The translations under genes were made by a program, and so were the position numbers. Below, piece after piece: positions 1 through 7,935 of a stretch of 31,567 bases of DNA. Below the pieces are notes generated by a model. It saw only the letters and a program-made list of their open reading frames with translations, did no database searches and was not told where the DNA came from. The stretch's first letter is position 1. Every line of letters starts with the position of its first letter. The stretch is from Paraclostridium ghonii (lineage in GTDB: Bacteria; Bacillota; Clostridia; Peptostreptococcales; Peptostreptococcaceae), in NCBI RefSeq assembly GCF_023653455.1, contig NZ_JAKEDR010000015.1:1-31567 (forward strand), read 5' to 3'.

Positions 1-61
1 GTATTAATATTTATAATACAAATAATAATACAAATTCTAAAATAAATTATAAAACAAATTT

Positions 62-89
62 AACTACAATTCATTTCACAATTGTAGTT
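62..89 (-). terminator. Hairpin, possible weak terminator
   Basis: A perfect 10-bp inverted repeat (AACTACAATT / AATTGTAGTT) with an 8-nt loop. Read on the minus strand it is followed by a T-rich run, so it could end transcription of the minus-strand gene at 251-730. The T-run is imperfect, so the role is uncertain. Confidence 0.35.
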
Positions 90-148
90 TACTCCCATAT
101 CGACTTTTATAACGAATATATTAAGATAAATGTCAATGTATCTATAGA

Positions 149-170
149 AGATGTAATTATTTTTACATCT
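149..170. repeat. Small perfect inverted repeat
   Basis: AGATGTAA and TTACATCT flank a 6-nt loop. It lies between the end of the minus-strand gene at 251 and the hairpin at 62-89. It may be a second weak terminator or a protein site. Nothing else is recognisable in positions 1-250. Confidence 0.3.
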
Positions 171-250
171 ATTTTGATGCATCCCAACGTAAGAAAATAG
201 GGTTATGAATATAGACATACCCCCCTTAAATAATCATCTTTGTATTTATT

Positions 251-730
251 TTATTTAGGAGTATAAGGAAGGGTTTCTTTAAATTTATAATAAACAATAT
301 TATCTTTATACACATGTCCATCATATAGTACATTATTTATTGAAAAAAATTCATCTCCTAAATCTCCTATTGTTAATGATTGAAACTTAGTTTGAACTAA
401 TATTCCATTTCCATCATTTAATTTTAACATTGTAAAAAAAGTATTCTCCTTTTCTAATTTATCTCTAAGTTGTAACATTAATTTTTCGTTTTTCATTATT
501 TCATTTGTTGAGTAAGGCAAATCATATTCAATATACTCTTTACCTTCTAGCGATGTATACTTTCTTGTTTTTAAAATAGAATCTATTTCATTAGATTGTT
601 GGGAAGAACATGAATTAATGTTTTTAGAAGTTTCAATAGATTTAACTGAATTAGATTTTAAAAGAATACAAACAGAAGAAATAATTATAATACTAAATAT
701 AATTATTAAAGTTTTAATATTTTCACTCAT
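251..730 (-). CDS. Hypothetical membrane-anchored protein
   Basis: I do not recognise a family. The protein of about 159 residues has one strongly hydrophobic N-terminal segment (roughly residues 8-26), then a soluble, charged C-terminal part, so it is probably a single-pass protein with an exported domain. I chose the ATG at 730, because AAAGGAG lies 7 nt upstream of it. The TTG one codon earlier is less well spaced. It is divergent from the replication region. The minus-strand gene at 3537-4094 has the same plan (short cytoplasmic tail, one TM, small outer domain), so the two may be functionally comparable although the sequences are not obviously alike. Confidence 0.6.
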   Translation of the reverse strand: MSENIKTLIIIFSIIIISSVCILLKSNSVKSIETSKNINSCSSQQSNEIDSILKTRKYTSLEGKEYIEYDLPYSTNEIMKNEKLMLQLRDKLEKENTFFTMLKLNDGNGILVQTKFQSLTIGDLGDEFFSINNVLYDGHVYKDNIVYYKFKETLPYTPK

Positions 731-884
731 CAATAGTCTCCTTTATAATTTCAATATATTTAAATTATAATTTTTTAAAACAAGAAATTCAAATAAAATT
801 CCAATTTATACCTATTTTATACAAACATAATAGTTTTAAATTATATAAATTTTTTTATAAAAAGAAGGAAAAATATACTTTCTT

Positions 885-921
885 GTATTTAATAGTATTT
901 CTTTAGTATTTAATAGTATTT
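885..921. repeat. AT-rich direct repeats beside the iterons
   Basis: GTATTTAATAGTATTT occurs twice (885-900 and 906-921), offset by 21 bp, the same period as the iterons that start 47 bp downstream. AT-rich direct repeats beside iterons are typical of the duplex-unwinding element of theta-replicating plasmids. That role is inferred. Confidence 0.5.
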
Positions 922-967
922 AGGAACATCTACACCCATTGGCATAACTGGTGTTCAAAGCACGAAA

Positions 968-1090
968 GGTAACAATTTGATACGATAAGGTAACAATTTG
1001 ATACCCTAAAGGTAACAATTTGATACGATAAGGTAACAATTTGATACCCTAAAGGTAACAATTTGATACGGCAAGGTAACAGTTTGATAC
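968..1090 (+). repeat. Replication origin iterons (six copies)
   Basis: The 16-bp unit GGTAACAATTTGATAC starts at 968, 989, 1011, 1032, 1054 and 1075, with spacings alternating 21 and 22 bp so that all copies lie on one face of the helix. The last copy carries one change (AACAGTTT) and forms a perfect 12-bp inverted repeat with 1093-1104 (arms 1074-1085 and 1093-1104, 7-nt spacer). A half iteron (GGTAAC) follows at 1122-1127. Iterons directly upstream of a Rep_3-type initiator are the standard Rep binding array, so this is very probably the plasmid origin. It fills most of the gene-free stretch 731-1352. Confidence 0.88.
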
Positions 1091-1220
1091 CTAAACTGTT
1101 ACCTTATTTAATACTTAAAAAGGTAACAAAAATTAAAACACGTTGCCTACATCGTATTTATTAGCTATAATTACTGTGGAGAAAGAAATTTAATAAAAAT
1201 AAGATTTTAGATAATGTAAG

Positions 1221-1237
1221 GGTATCAAATTGTTACC
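1221..1237 (-). promoter_or_regulatory. Inverted iteron, likely rep operator
   Basis: GGTATCAAATTGTTACC is the exact reverse complement of an iteron extended by one base. It lies about 115 bp upstream of the rep start codon. In iteron plasmids, inverted iteron copies near the rep promoter are bound by Rep dimers and repress rep. The sequence match is direct and the autoregulation is inferred. Confidence 0.65.
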
Positions 1238-1352
1238 TTTTATATTGTGAACAATTAACTATACATCAATTATTATTTTGATTTTACATATTGATTTTCC
1301 AATATTCCAATATAAAAAAGGCAACAATTCCATAATATAAAGGGGAATTTTT

Positions 1353-2513
1353 ATGAATGAAACTATAGTAAATGATAACTGTATAGAATTATTAATGCAA
1401 TCAAAGCAATTAGTACATACAAGTTATGAGGTTACAGCAATTCAAAACAGAATTTTTTATTACTGCTTGCTAACTGCACAAAAAGAAAAAAATGGAGAAT
1501 TAAGTTGTGTTATAAAGTTAGAGGATATAAAAAAACTTATCCCAAACAAAAATCAAAGAACTTTACAAAACATAAAAAAAACAATACAAATATTAAAACA
1601 AACATCTTTGGAGTTTGAGAAAAGAGAAGATGGAGATACAATAGAATGTGATTACAATTTAATTGCAGGAAGTGAATACAATGTAAATAAAGAAGTTTTT
1701 AAAATAAAGCTGGCAGATAGATTATATAGACATTTAATTGATTATACCGTATACGCTCCTTTAAACTTAGATATCTTAACTAAATTTAAAAGTTTTTATG
1801 CTCAAAGGTTGTATGAGCTGTTAAGGTTGTGGAGTAGAACGGATACATTAATAACTAAAAGTTTTAAAATAGATCAATTAAGGTTTATATTAGGAGTAGA
1901 AACCAAATATCCAGAATATAAGAACTTTAAACAAAGAGTTCTAAACCAGGCGGTTAAGGAAATAAATCAAGTTGGAAATATGAAAGTGGATATAGAAGAA
2001 ATAAAAAATGGTAGAAAAGTGGATGAAATTAAATTTATACTTTATGATTATGAGAAAAAAGTTTATTTTAAAAATAATGTAAATACTTCTGCTCTGAAAA
2101 GTGAAAAGAAAGAAGAGTTAAACGACTGTGTAGAAAATGTAATCACAATTAATTGTAAAGAAAATGAGAAAGATAATTTTTACATTCCAAATAAAAAGTT
2201 ATTTACAACAAAGACACTAGATAACTTTAAAAGAGATTTTAATGAATATGATTTTAAGGATAGTGTTTATAAAAAATTATTACAAGAGTCAATTTTAACA
2301 ACACTTGAAAAAGATGATGAAGAAAAAATAAAAGTTAAATCTTATAATTATTTTAAAAAGATACTAGAAAATAAAGTAAAAGATTGTTTAAGATCTAGTA
2401 ACGATTTGATTAAAGAGAAAAGAATACTAAATTCAAAAATTCATAATTATTCTGGGAGTGCTGATTTTATGAAATACAGTGAAGATGAATTAGAAAGACT
2501 TGCAAAGGTTTAA
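1353..2513 (+). CDS. rep: Plasmid replication initiator, Rep_3/RepB-like
   Basis: The protein of 386 residues matches initiators of the Rep_3 superfamily: an N-terminal stretch of about residues 10-115 (QSKQLVHTSYEVTAIQNRIF and the following KLEDIKKLIP region) and a second winged-helix half to about residue 235 containing FYAQRLYELLRLW and the region after it. These two winged helices bind iterons and open the origin. The C-terminal 150 residues are charged and less conserved. The ATG at 1353 has AGGGGA about 8 nt upstream. The iteron array at 968-1090 and the inverted iteron at 1221 lie immediately upstream, which supports both the call and Rep autoregulation. No parA/parB partition pair is visible in this window. 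Confidence 0.9.
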   Translation: MNETIVNDNCIELLMQSKQLVHTSYEVTAIQNRIFYYCLLTAQKEKNGELSCVIKLEDIKKLIPNKNQRTLQNIKKTIQILKQTSLEFEKREDGDTIECDYNLIAGSEYNVNKEVFKIKLADRLYRHLIDYTVYAPLNLDILTKFKSFYAQRLYELLRLWSRTDTLITKSFKIDQLRFILGVETKYPEYKNFKQRVLNQAVKEINQVGNMKVDIEEIKNGRKVDEIKFILYDYEKKVYFKNNVNTSALKSEKKEELNDCVENVITINCKENEKDNFYIPNKKLFTTKTLDNFKRDFNEYDFKDSVYKKLLQESILTTLEKDDEEKIKVKSYNYFKKILENKVKDCLRSSNDLIKEKRILNSKIHNYSGSADFMKYSEDELERLAKV

Positions 2514-2536
2514 CGAAACGTGCTCTTAGTATTAAA

Positions 2537-2567
2537 TTGACATTAGTCTTATTTAGATTTTTATACT
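2537..2567 (+). promoter_or_regulatory. Candidate sigma-A promoter
   Basis: TTGACA at 2537-2542 and TATACT at 2562-2567 with a 19-bp spacer (18 if TTATAC is used) lie just upstream of the small gene at 2598. The spacer is slightly long, so strength is uncertain. Confidence 0.4.
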
Positions 2568-2597
2568 AGAAAAAGATAAAGAAAGAGAGAGATTTAT

Positions 2598-2915
2598 ATG
2601 GACAATAAGAAATTATGGCTAAAAATTAGTGGGAGTATTACTTATTACTTTAAATACTATAATACGAAATTAAGCAATGAAGAATTATGGATAGATTATG
2701 TTGAGTATGCCCTACCAGATATGGAAGGTGATGGGGTTCACACTTATTTAGATAAACAAACGTTAGAAAGAGTTATTGTAGATGAAGAAATGATGGACAA
2801 GGCTAAAGATGCATTTATGGAGAGATTAGAAAAAAGAAGATCTAAAGAAGTAAATGTAAAGGAAGAGAAGAAAGTATTAGCTAAAGTTATTGACATTTCA
2901 AAGTATAGGAAATAA
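2598..2915 (+). CDS. Small plasmid protein, unknown function
   Basis: This 105-residue soluble protein has an aromatic N-terminal half (many Tyr and Trp, residues 5-40), an acidic middle and a strongly basic, lysine-rich C-terminus. A helix-rich stretch around residues 60-85 (many Glu, Lys, Met) could form a coiled coil. The start is supported by GAAAGAGAGAGA upstream. It follows rep by 84 bp and probably has its own promoter (TTGACA at 2537). Position next to the initiator suggests a role in copy control or maintenance, but I recognise no family and claim no function. Confidence 0.65.
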   Translation: MDNKKLWLKISGSITYYFKYYNTKLSNEELWIDYVEYALPDMEGDGVHTYLDKQTLERVIVDEEMMDKAKDAFMERLEKRRSKEVNVKEEKKVLAKVIDISKYRK

Positions 2916-3011
2916 TAGAGAGTTTTTAGATTGTATTTTATAAAATAATTTGTAGAAATTAAGATTTTTAGTAGGTAATATAGTATATTTGTAGAATATT
3001 CATATAAATAA

Positions 3012-3081
3012 GCTTTTGAGCAACGGATGAAGTCGTTGGCCACAAAAAAAGGGTTCATAGATGTAGTCGCTCAAGTAAAGC
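3012..3081 (+). promoter_or_regulatory. Foldable 5' leader of the Mor-like gene
   Basis: The 70 nt before the gene can close into a long stem: GCTT plus TTGAGC (3012-3021) pairs with GCTCAA plus AAGC (3069-3081, with a GTA bulge). Inside, AACG (3022-3025) can pair with CGTT (3034-3037). A near direct repeat, GATGAAGTCG / GATGTAGTCG, sits at 3026-3035 and 3060-3069. It ends 10 nt before the GGAGG. I do not recognise a known riboswitch class. A structured regulatory leader or protein-binding site is an inference. Confidence 0.4.
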
Positions 3082-3105
3082 GAAATTTTTATAGGAGGAT
3101 ATTTT

Positions 3106-3360
3106 ATGAATTTAAAAATAAGTGATTTACCTCCACAATTTAAAAATATAGCTATGAGAATTGGAATAGATATAACTAAGATGCTATTTGAAGAATTTGG
3201 AGGGACATCTGTGTACTTTCCTACTGAAAAGATGATATATAAAGAGGCCCGCGATAGAGAAATCATAGAAAGGTTTAATGGATTTAATGTAAAGGAATTA
3301 GCAAGTAGCTATAATATGTCTGAAAGTTATGTTAGATCTATTATTCGTAAAAATAAATAA
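3106..3360 (+). CDS. Mor-like HTH transcription regulator
   Basis: The 84-residue protein resembles the Mor transcription activator family (named for the phage Mu middle-operon activator). An N-terminal alpha/beta dimerisation part is followed by a C-terminal helix-turn-helix, residues about 50-82 (ERFNGFNVKELASSYNMSE then YVRSIIRK). Length fits the short Firmicutes members. ATAGGAGG precedes the ATG. The leader at 3012-3081 can fold, and a 20-nt motif from it recurs just after the stop codon, so regulation may act at the RNA or operator level. Targets cannot be read from the sequence. Neighbouring plasmid genes are the simplest guess. Confidence 0.75.
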   Translation: MNLKISDLPPQFKNIAMRIGIDITKMLFEEFGGTSVYFPTEKMIYKEARDREIIERFNGFNVKELASSYNMSESYVRSIIRKNK

Positions 3361-3369
3361 TCAGTTTAA

Positions 3370-3389
3370 TTTTGAGTAATGTATGAAGC
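3370..3389 (+). repeat. Second copy of the leader motif after the Mor-like gene
   Basis: Bases 3370-3389 match bases 3014-3033 at 16 of 20 positions (TTTTGAG.AA.G.ATGAAG pattern). The gene is thus flanked by a diverged direct repeat. Confidence 0.4.
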
Positions 3390-3480
3390 CTTTATAGACA
3401 TAAAAGAATTGATTTTTTATGAAATTAACTGTATTATTATAATCTAAATAAAGTTTTAGATTTTTAACAAAATACCTAAT

Positions 3481-3524
3481 AAAAAGGAGCTCCATAATCT
3501 ATTTTTAGATATGGAGTTCTTTTT
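3481..3524. terminator. Bidirectional terminator (repeat family)
   Basis: Arms 3481-3501 and 3506-3524 form a near-perfect stem with A-runs on one side and T-runs on the other, so it can end both the Mor-like gene and the minus-strand gene at 3537. Related copies lie at 6384-6425 and 9515-9553. The copies at 3450 and 9490 also share about 30 bp upstream (AGTTTTAGATTTTTAA and following). Confidence 0.75.
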
Positions 3525-3536
3525 GTAGCTTATATT

Positions 3537-4094
3537 TTATGGTTTTTTTTCAATAGCTCTTTGATAAATATCTTCAATTACTTTCATTTCATCTTTTGTA
3601 AACTTACCTTTAGCATAGATTGGATTTCCATCTTTTACAAATTTTTGATAAAAGGTGCCATCTTTAAAGATATAACCACGACCTAAGTATAATTCTCTAA
3701 CGTCACCTGGAATATCTGCCATTATTTGATATTTGGTTTTTGTATAAATACTTTTATTTTTTGTTCTAACAATATTTAAAAATTCATGTCGAGTCGCTAT
3801 AGTAAGGTTTGTATTTTTAAATAAATTTTCTATTGTGTATATATCTTCTTTATTAATAGGTATAGAGTCGTTAGGATCACTTTCCATTGGAATATTCTTT
3901 GAATCATCTTTTTCATATACTTTACTTGAGTCTAGCAATAATATATCATCTGAATCTTGTAAGTTAGTAGATACATTGGATAATTCTTCAACATCAGCAA
4001 TATTGTTATTAATAGTATTTGATCTATTAAACATGAAAAATGCAAAAATAATAACCACAATAATTAGTGGTAAATGTCTTTTCTTTGATATCAT
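3537..4094 (-). CDS. Hypothetical single-pass membrane protein
   Basis: The 185-residue protein starts MISKKRH, then has one hydrophobic segment (about residues 8-23), an Asn/Ser/Asp-rich linker (25-80), and a folded-looking C-terminal part with repeated aromatic residues. A short cytoplasmic basic tail with an outside domain is likely. AAGGGAG precedes the ATG. No family recognised. It converges on the Mor-like gene and shares the bidirectional terminator at 3481-3524. Confidence 0.65.
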   Translation of the reverse strand: MISKKRHLPLIIVVIIFAFFMFNRSNTINNNIADVEELSNVSTNLQDSDDILLLDSSKVYEKDDSKNIPMESDPNDSIPINKEDIYTIENLFKNTNLTIATRHEFLNIVRTKNKSIYTKTKYQIMADIPGDVRELYLGRGYIFKDGTFYQKFVKDGNPIYAKGKFTKDEMKVIEDIYQRAIEKKP

Positions 4095-4282
4095 TCTAAA
4101 TTACTCCCTTTTATAAATTTTATTTATATTTAATAAATTTTAATTCTAATCATAAAGTAAGGATATATTTTTAAATTTAATTTGTCAATAATTGGTATAT
4201 AAAATCTATTAAGTTATAAGTCATAGTGATATAATATACTGGGCATATATTCATACTATTACGCAAATGGGGAGGGATAAAG

Positions 4283-5149
4283 TTGAATAATAAAGCATTA
4301 AGGTTAAGTGCAAAAAAAATTATAATAGAAAATAAACGTGAAATATTAAAAGTGTTTTCAGGTATAATCATACTATTATTAGGAACATTTTTTTTGATAA
4401 ACCCTTTAGTTAAAAATTTTATAGAAATGATTATGAAATCATTAGATTTAGATAATAAGGTTTACGTATTATACAATGCAACAGTAAATATCATAAGCGT
4501 AGGCATTTCTTTTACAATATCTTCATTAATTCCTGAATTTATAGCAGTATCAATAGCACTAGAACTTGTGGAAAATAACACGTTTAGTCTAAGTTCGGTT
4601 AAGTTAAGACTAAATAAAATATCTAATTATCTATATTCGAAATTAATAGCAATATTAATCCAAATTGTATGGTATGTAATTTTAAATATATCTAGGATAG
4701 CATTGACGGTGGTATTTTTGATTACAATAGCATCTGTTTTTTCACTGGGTGGTATATCAGTTACCTTAGGGGTAATAGAAAATCTATCTTTTCTTATATT
4801 TTTATGTACTATAAACTTCATAATATATGCTAATATATTTTCGCTACCATTTATTGCATTAGATGGAGAAAATGAATTTAAAATTAGAGATATCTATAAA
4901 ACTTATAGAAAAATAATGAAAAAAAATAGATTTAAATCATTTAAACTAATTCTTAGTTTTTTACCTATGGTATTTATATTAATAGGATTATTTTTAATTT
5001 ATTTATGCGTAGGTAACATAATTAGTACTACTATAATGATGATTTTCTTGGGACTTATAGGCATATTATCAATTGTTTTTTATCCGTATATATTAATTAC
5101 AATGGCCTTATTTTATAAAAGAATTTATAATTACTCATGGTTAAAATAG
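4283..5149 (+). CDS. Multi-pass membrane protein, DUF975-like
   Basis: The 288-residue protein has about six hydrophobic segments: residues 24-44, 65-90, 110-135, 137-160, 165-190 and a C-terminal pair at 222-285. A basic stretch KIMKKNRFKSFK precedes the last pair and the end reads YPYILITMALFYKRIYNY. This layout (amphipathic start, loop, basic region, LSF, then PY...A.FY) resembles the DUF975 integral membrane family. Function is unknown. Translation starts at TTG with GGGGAGGG upstream. It lies in tandem with the membrane protein at 5338, but about 190 bp separate them, so I would not call an operon. Confidence 0.65.
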   Translation: MNNKALRLSAKKIIIENKREILKVFSGIIILLLGTFFLINPLVKNFIEMIMKSLDLDNKVYVLYNATVNIISVGISFTISSLIPEFIAVSIALELVENNTFSLSSVKLRLNKISNYLYSKLIAILIQIVWYVILNISRIALTVVFLITIASVFSLGGISVTLGVIENLSFLIFLCTINFIIYANIFSLPFIALDGENEFKIRDIYKTYRKIMKKNRFKSFKLILSFLPMVFILIGLFLIYLCVGNIISTTIMMIFLGLIGILSIVFYPYILITMALFYKRIYNYSWLK

Positions 5150-5249
5150 CTTTTAGTATGTAAAAATAATTTAAGTAATACTAGAGGATAGTTGACGAGT
5201 AATTTTAAATTACCTCATTTACAAGTTAAATAACAAAAAAATAAGATGA

Positions 5250-5315
5250 AAATTACTTAAGTTGGTTTTAATACTATATTTTTATCAATTTTATGATTAA
5301 ATTAAAAAACAAGCT
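5250..5315. repeat. AT-rich dispersed repeat, copy 1
   Basis: The stretch reads like the copies at 9590-9665 and 19245-19322: (T)TGGTTTTAATACTATATTT, then an ATCAATTTTATGATTAAAT type block. It is the most diverged of the three. It is intergenic with unknown function. Confidence 0.4.
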
Positions 5316-5337
5316 ATGAATAGGGGGATGGATAGAT

Positions 5338-6282
5338 TTGCAAACAAAATATGATGCAGCCAAAATATGTGGCTTTTTATATCTTTTGTATTTTATATTT
5401 TTAATATTTCCAATAGAAAGTTTAATAAGCTCAGGTATAATCTTTAGAAATACATATATATCTAAAGATGACATTTCTATCGAAATAGTAGAATCACAGA
5501 TATTTATAGCTATATTTATGCTTATATTATTCTTATTTTTATACTATGAATTGAAAACAATTTTAAATCAAATTACTATAATTGAAGATGAAAATAAGAG
5601 TAATAAAATAAATAAAAAGCTTATTATACACAAGTTATTTATAGCTATAACAATAATTTTAAATTTAAGTGTTTTATACATTACTAAAGATAAAAACTTG
5701 ATTATTACAGGGTTATACTCTACACTTATGAGTTTAATAATATGTTTCGGAATGAAGGTATATTATACAGTTTGTCTATATGATAGAAAAAGCTTATGGA
5801 TAGAAAGTGTGAATGGATATTATCCTGAAGAGGTTAATAAAAAAAGTTTCTTTTGGAAGTACAAAGTTTGGTATGATCCAAAAGAAAAGGTAGAATTTAA
5901 GTACAAAAAAAAGATTTTAACTAGAAGTATATTCAATATAATAATATATTCTTTACTTTTCATTAGATTTAGACATACACCTATTTTCTTAGCTTTTTGT
6001 GTAGTTATTTTATACTTTATGCCTTTTCAAGTACTTTCTTTTATCGATAGTGCATTTAACTTGTTTACTTCCTTAGAAGGAACGTGCACAGAAATATATA
6101 AAGAAACTACTAAAAATAGAAGTTATTATTGTATTACAGTCACAGATTTTAGTAAAGAAAGAAAATTGGAATTTGAATCAAAAGAAGATTATTCTATAAA
6201 ACAAGGTGACAATTTATATGTTGTTCATGGGGTTATCTCTAAGAAAGTTGTATTAGTTAATAGTATAAGCTTAATTGACTAG
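5338..6282 (+). CDS. Multi-pass membrane protein with C-terminal beta domain
   Basis: 314 residues with about six transmembrane stretches (around 12-33, 56-76, 100-118, 124-150, 198-212 and 218-238) followed by a soluble C-terminal domain (about 245-314) built of short beta-like segments (GTCTEIYKET, YYCITVTDF, DNLYVVHGV, KKVVLVNSI). That domain recalls the small beta-barrel domains of DUF3592-like or NfeD-like membrane proteins, but I cannot assign it. Start codon TTG with AGGGGGA about 12 nt upstream. Followed by an IS-end remnant and a terminator. Confidence 0.6.
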   Translation: MQTKYDAAKICGFLYLLYFIFLIFPIESLISSGIIFRNTYISKDDISIEIVESQIFIAIFMLILFLFLYYELKTILNQITIIEDENKSNKINKKLIIHKLFIAITIILNLSVLYITKDKNLIITGLYSTLMSLIICFGMKVYYTVCLYDRKSLWIESVNGYYPEEVNKKSFFWKYKVWYDPKEKVEFKYKKKILTRSIFNIIIYSLLFIRFRHTPIFLAFCVVILYFMPFQVLSFIDSAFNLFTSLEGTCTEIYKETTKNRSYYCITVTDFSKERKLEFESKEDYSIKQGDNLYVVHGVISKKVVLVNSISLID

Positions 6283-6333
6283 AAAATGAACAAGATAATA
6301 AAAACAAAAATAAAACTAGTTATTAAAATAAAA

Positions 6334-6379
6334 TGTATCCTAAAGAATAGTCTTTTTATTGTCCACTCTATAGGATACA
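6334..6379. mobile_element. 46-bp palindromic IS-end remnant
   Basis: This short palindrome starts TGTATCC and ends GGATACA. Its right arm, read on the minus strand from 6379, is identical for 22 bases to the end of the IS3-type element at 30420. AAAA and TTTT flank it. It looks like an IS reduced to its two ends, or a miniature element moved by the same transposase. The left arm carries several changes. Confidence 0.6.
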
Positions 6380-6383
6380 TTTT

Positions 6384-6425
6384 AAGGAGCTCCATAATCT
6401 ATCTTTAGATATGGAGTTCTTTTTT
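6384..6425. terminator. Terminator, second repeat copy
   Basis: AAGGAGCTCC with its partner GGAGTTCTTTTTT forms a stem nearly identical to 3481-3524. It follows the IS-end palindrome with no gap, so the palindrome appears to have replaced the usual upstream part of this repeat. Confidence 0.65.
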
Positions 6426-6494
6426 ATTATATTAGGGATATTAATATTTTGAAAATTTTAATTATCTGATTTAAAATATTATAGTTAATATAAT

Positions 6495-6893
6495 TTATTT
6501 TTTATTATTTATATCTTTTCCAACTGGGATACTATCATTATTTATAGGAGTATCAAATGATGGTGGATTAATATCGATTTTAGTATCATGATTAGGACCA
6601 GGTGTAGATAAATCAAAATATAGCCTTGAATCCTCTGTAACTCCAAAGTCTTTATTTGAACCAGTATTCTTAACTTTATTTAATGCATCTCTAAATAGGG
6701 CATTGTGGGCTTCTTCTCTATTAAGTAAGAAATCTATAGTTTCTCTGACATGTTTATCTTCAATTTGTCTATATAAGTACTCATATACAACTTTAGCTCT
6801 TTGTTCAGAGGCTATATTAGATAATAAATCTGCAACTAAGTCACCAGTTACAGTTACATAATCTGCAGTCCAGGGTGCCCCTGATGAATTTAT
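6495..6893 (-). pseudogene. Manganese catalase (CotJC-type), 5'-truncated
   Basis: The minus-strand frame ending at the stop 6497-6495 encodes about 130 residues that match the C-terminal half of dimanganese catalases: GAPWTADYVTVTGDLVADL, then SEQRAK, then NREEAHNALF, ending in a Pro/Asp-rich tail. The Glu of SEQRAK and the Glu and His of EEAH fit the second half of the metal site. The N-terminal half, with the other ligands and the start codon, is missing. The frame hits a stop directly upstream at 6896-6894, exactly where the iron-sulfur flavoprotein gene ends. A recombination event therefore joined the two. The piece cannot encode an active enzyme. Confidence 0.8.
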
Positions 6894-7468
6894 TTATTAG
6901 ATAAATCCAATGAAATTTTAACTCCAAGTTTATAAGCTTTTTGAAGAACTTTAAAATTATGTTTAGTAGAATTTTTTTCAAATGCTTTAGTCGCTATTAT
7001 AGTTTTATAGTGATTTAACCCCATACCCTTTAAATGTTTTGCAGTATATCTAAAATATCTTTTAAATAAAAATGAAAAAGGAGCCGCTTGAGTATATACC
7101 ATTATCAATTTTTTTTGACCAAATCTAGGCGTATGTTTAGATTTATCTATCTCTGTTAGAGGGTATAATCTATCTAATAGCAGCTTAGTTTGAGCTGATA
7201 CTTGACATATATATACAGGGGATCCTATTATCACATATTCAGCATTTTTTATATCTTCATATACTGTTACCATATCATCTTTTAATGTACAATTAGGATT
7301 TTTTCTACAGTAGAGACATCCTTGGCAACCTTTTATATTCATATCATTTAGATAATATTTTTTTACTTCAATATTATTATTATTGGCACCTTTTATTATC
7401 TCGCCAATAATTGTATCTACATTTCCTCTTTTCCTTGGACTGCCTATAAAGGCTACTACTTTTGTCAT
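6890..7468 (-). CDS. Iron-sulfur flavoprotein / NAD(P)H-dependent FMN reductase
   Basis: 192 residues with a flavodoxin-like fold: FIGSPRKRGN (residues 7-16) is the FMN phosphate loop and IIGSPVYICQVSAQTK (about 80-95) the flavin-contacting loop. The compact cysteine motif C48-x2-C51-x2-C54-x5-C60 matches iron-sulfur flavoproteins, which bind an Fe-S cluster and FMN and carry electrons or reduce quinones, nitro compounds or disulfides. The exact substrate is unknown. The ATG has GGAGAATAT upstream. It follows the MarR gene by only about 20 bp on the same strand, so the pair is likely one operon controlled by MarR and the palindrome at 7936-7967. The stop lies at the junction with the catalase fragment. 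Confidence 0.85.
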   Translation of the reverse strand: MTKVVAFIGSPRKRGNVDTIIGEIIKGANNNNIEVKKYYLNDMNIKGCQGCLYCRKNPNCTLKDDMVTVYEDIKNAEYVIIGSPVYICQVSAQTKLLLDRLYPLTEIDKSKHTPRFGQKKLIMVYTQAAPFSFLFKRYFRYTAKHLKGMGLNHYKTIIATKAFEKNSTKHNFKVLQKAYKLGVKISLDLSNK

Positions 7469-7488
7469 GCTATATTCTCCTATTTACT

Positions 7489-7914
7489 TTATTTTTCTAG
7501 ATTTAAATATATTTTTTCTAAGTATTTTTCAAAAGCTTTTATATCATCCTCTTCAAAACCATCATAAAACTTATTATTCATTTTAGTTATTACATCATTG
7601 AATATATCAATGCTTTTATTTGCTTTTTTAGTATTAGAAATTAGAGTAATTCGCTTATCTTCTTTAGATGTTGTCTTTAATATATAACCTTTAGACTCCA
7701 AACGGTCAAGCATACTTGTTAAAGTTGATTTACTCAGAGAAAGTTCTTTACATAAATCATTTATAGAAAGTTCTGTATGCCTGCTAATTACAAATAGAAT
7801 TTTCCCTTGAGCATGGTTAATATCTAAGGTTTTATATTCTTTCATTAATTTATTGAAAGTTCTTCCAGACAAGAAATTTATTTTATTTATTAAAAATCCA
7901 CCCTTATTATTCAA
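7489..7914 (-). CDS. MarR-family transcriptional regulator
   Basis: 141 residues with a typical MarR winged helix: helix-turn-helix at about residues 48-75 (LSINDLCKELSLSKSTLTSM) and the wing with DRLESKGYILKTTSKEDKR (about 76-95), flanked by dimerisation helices. Start is TTG with AGGAGG 7 nt upstream. Immediately upstream lies a perfect 32-bp palindrome that would overlap its promoter. With the downstream flavoprotein this is the common MarR plus flavin-reductase arrangement, usually derepressed by quinones, phenolics or oxidants. The inducer here is unknown. Confidence 0.88.
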   Translation of the reverse strand: MNNKGGFLINKINFLSGRTFNKLMKEYKTLDINHAQGKILFVISRHTELSINDLCKELSLSKSTLTSMLDRLESKGYILKTTSKEDKRITLISNTKKANKSIDIFNDVITKMNNKFYDGFEEDDIKAFEKYLEKIYLNLEK

Positions 7915-7935
7915 TTGAGAACCTCCTAATTAAAG

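Noticed and set aside
968..1090. The 16-bp repeats as CRISPR
   Set aside because: Spacers are only 5-6 bp and almost identical. Position before a Rep gene makes them iterons.
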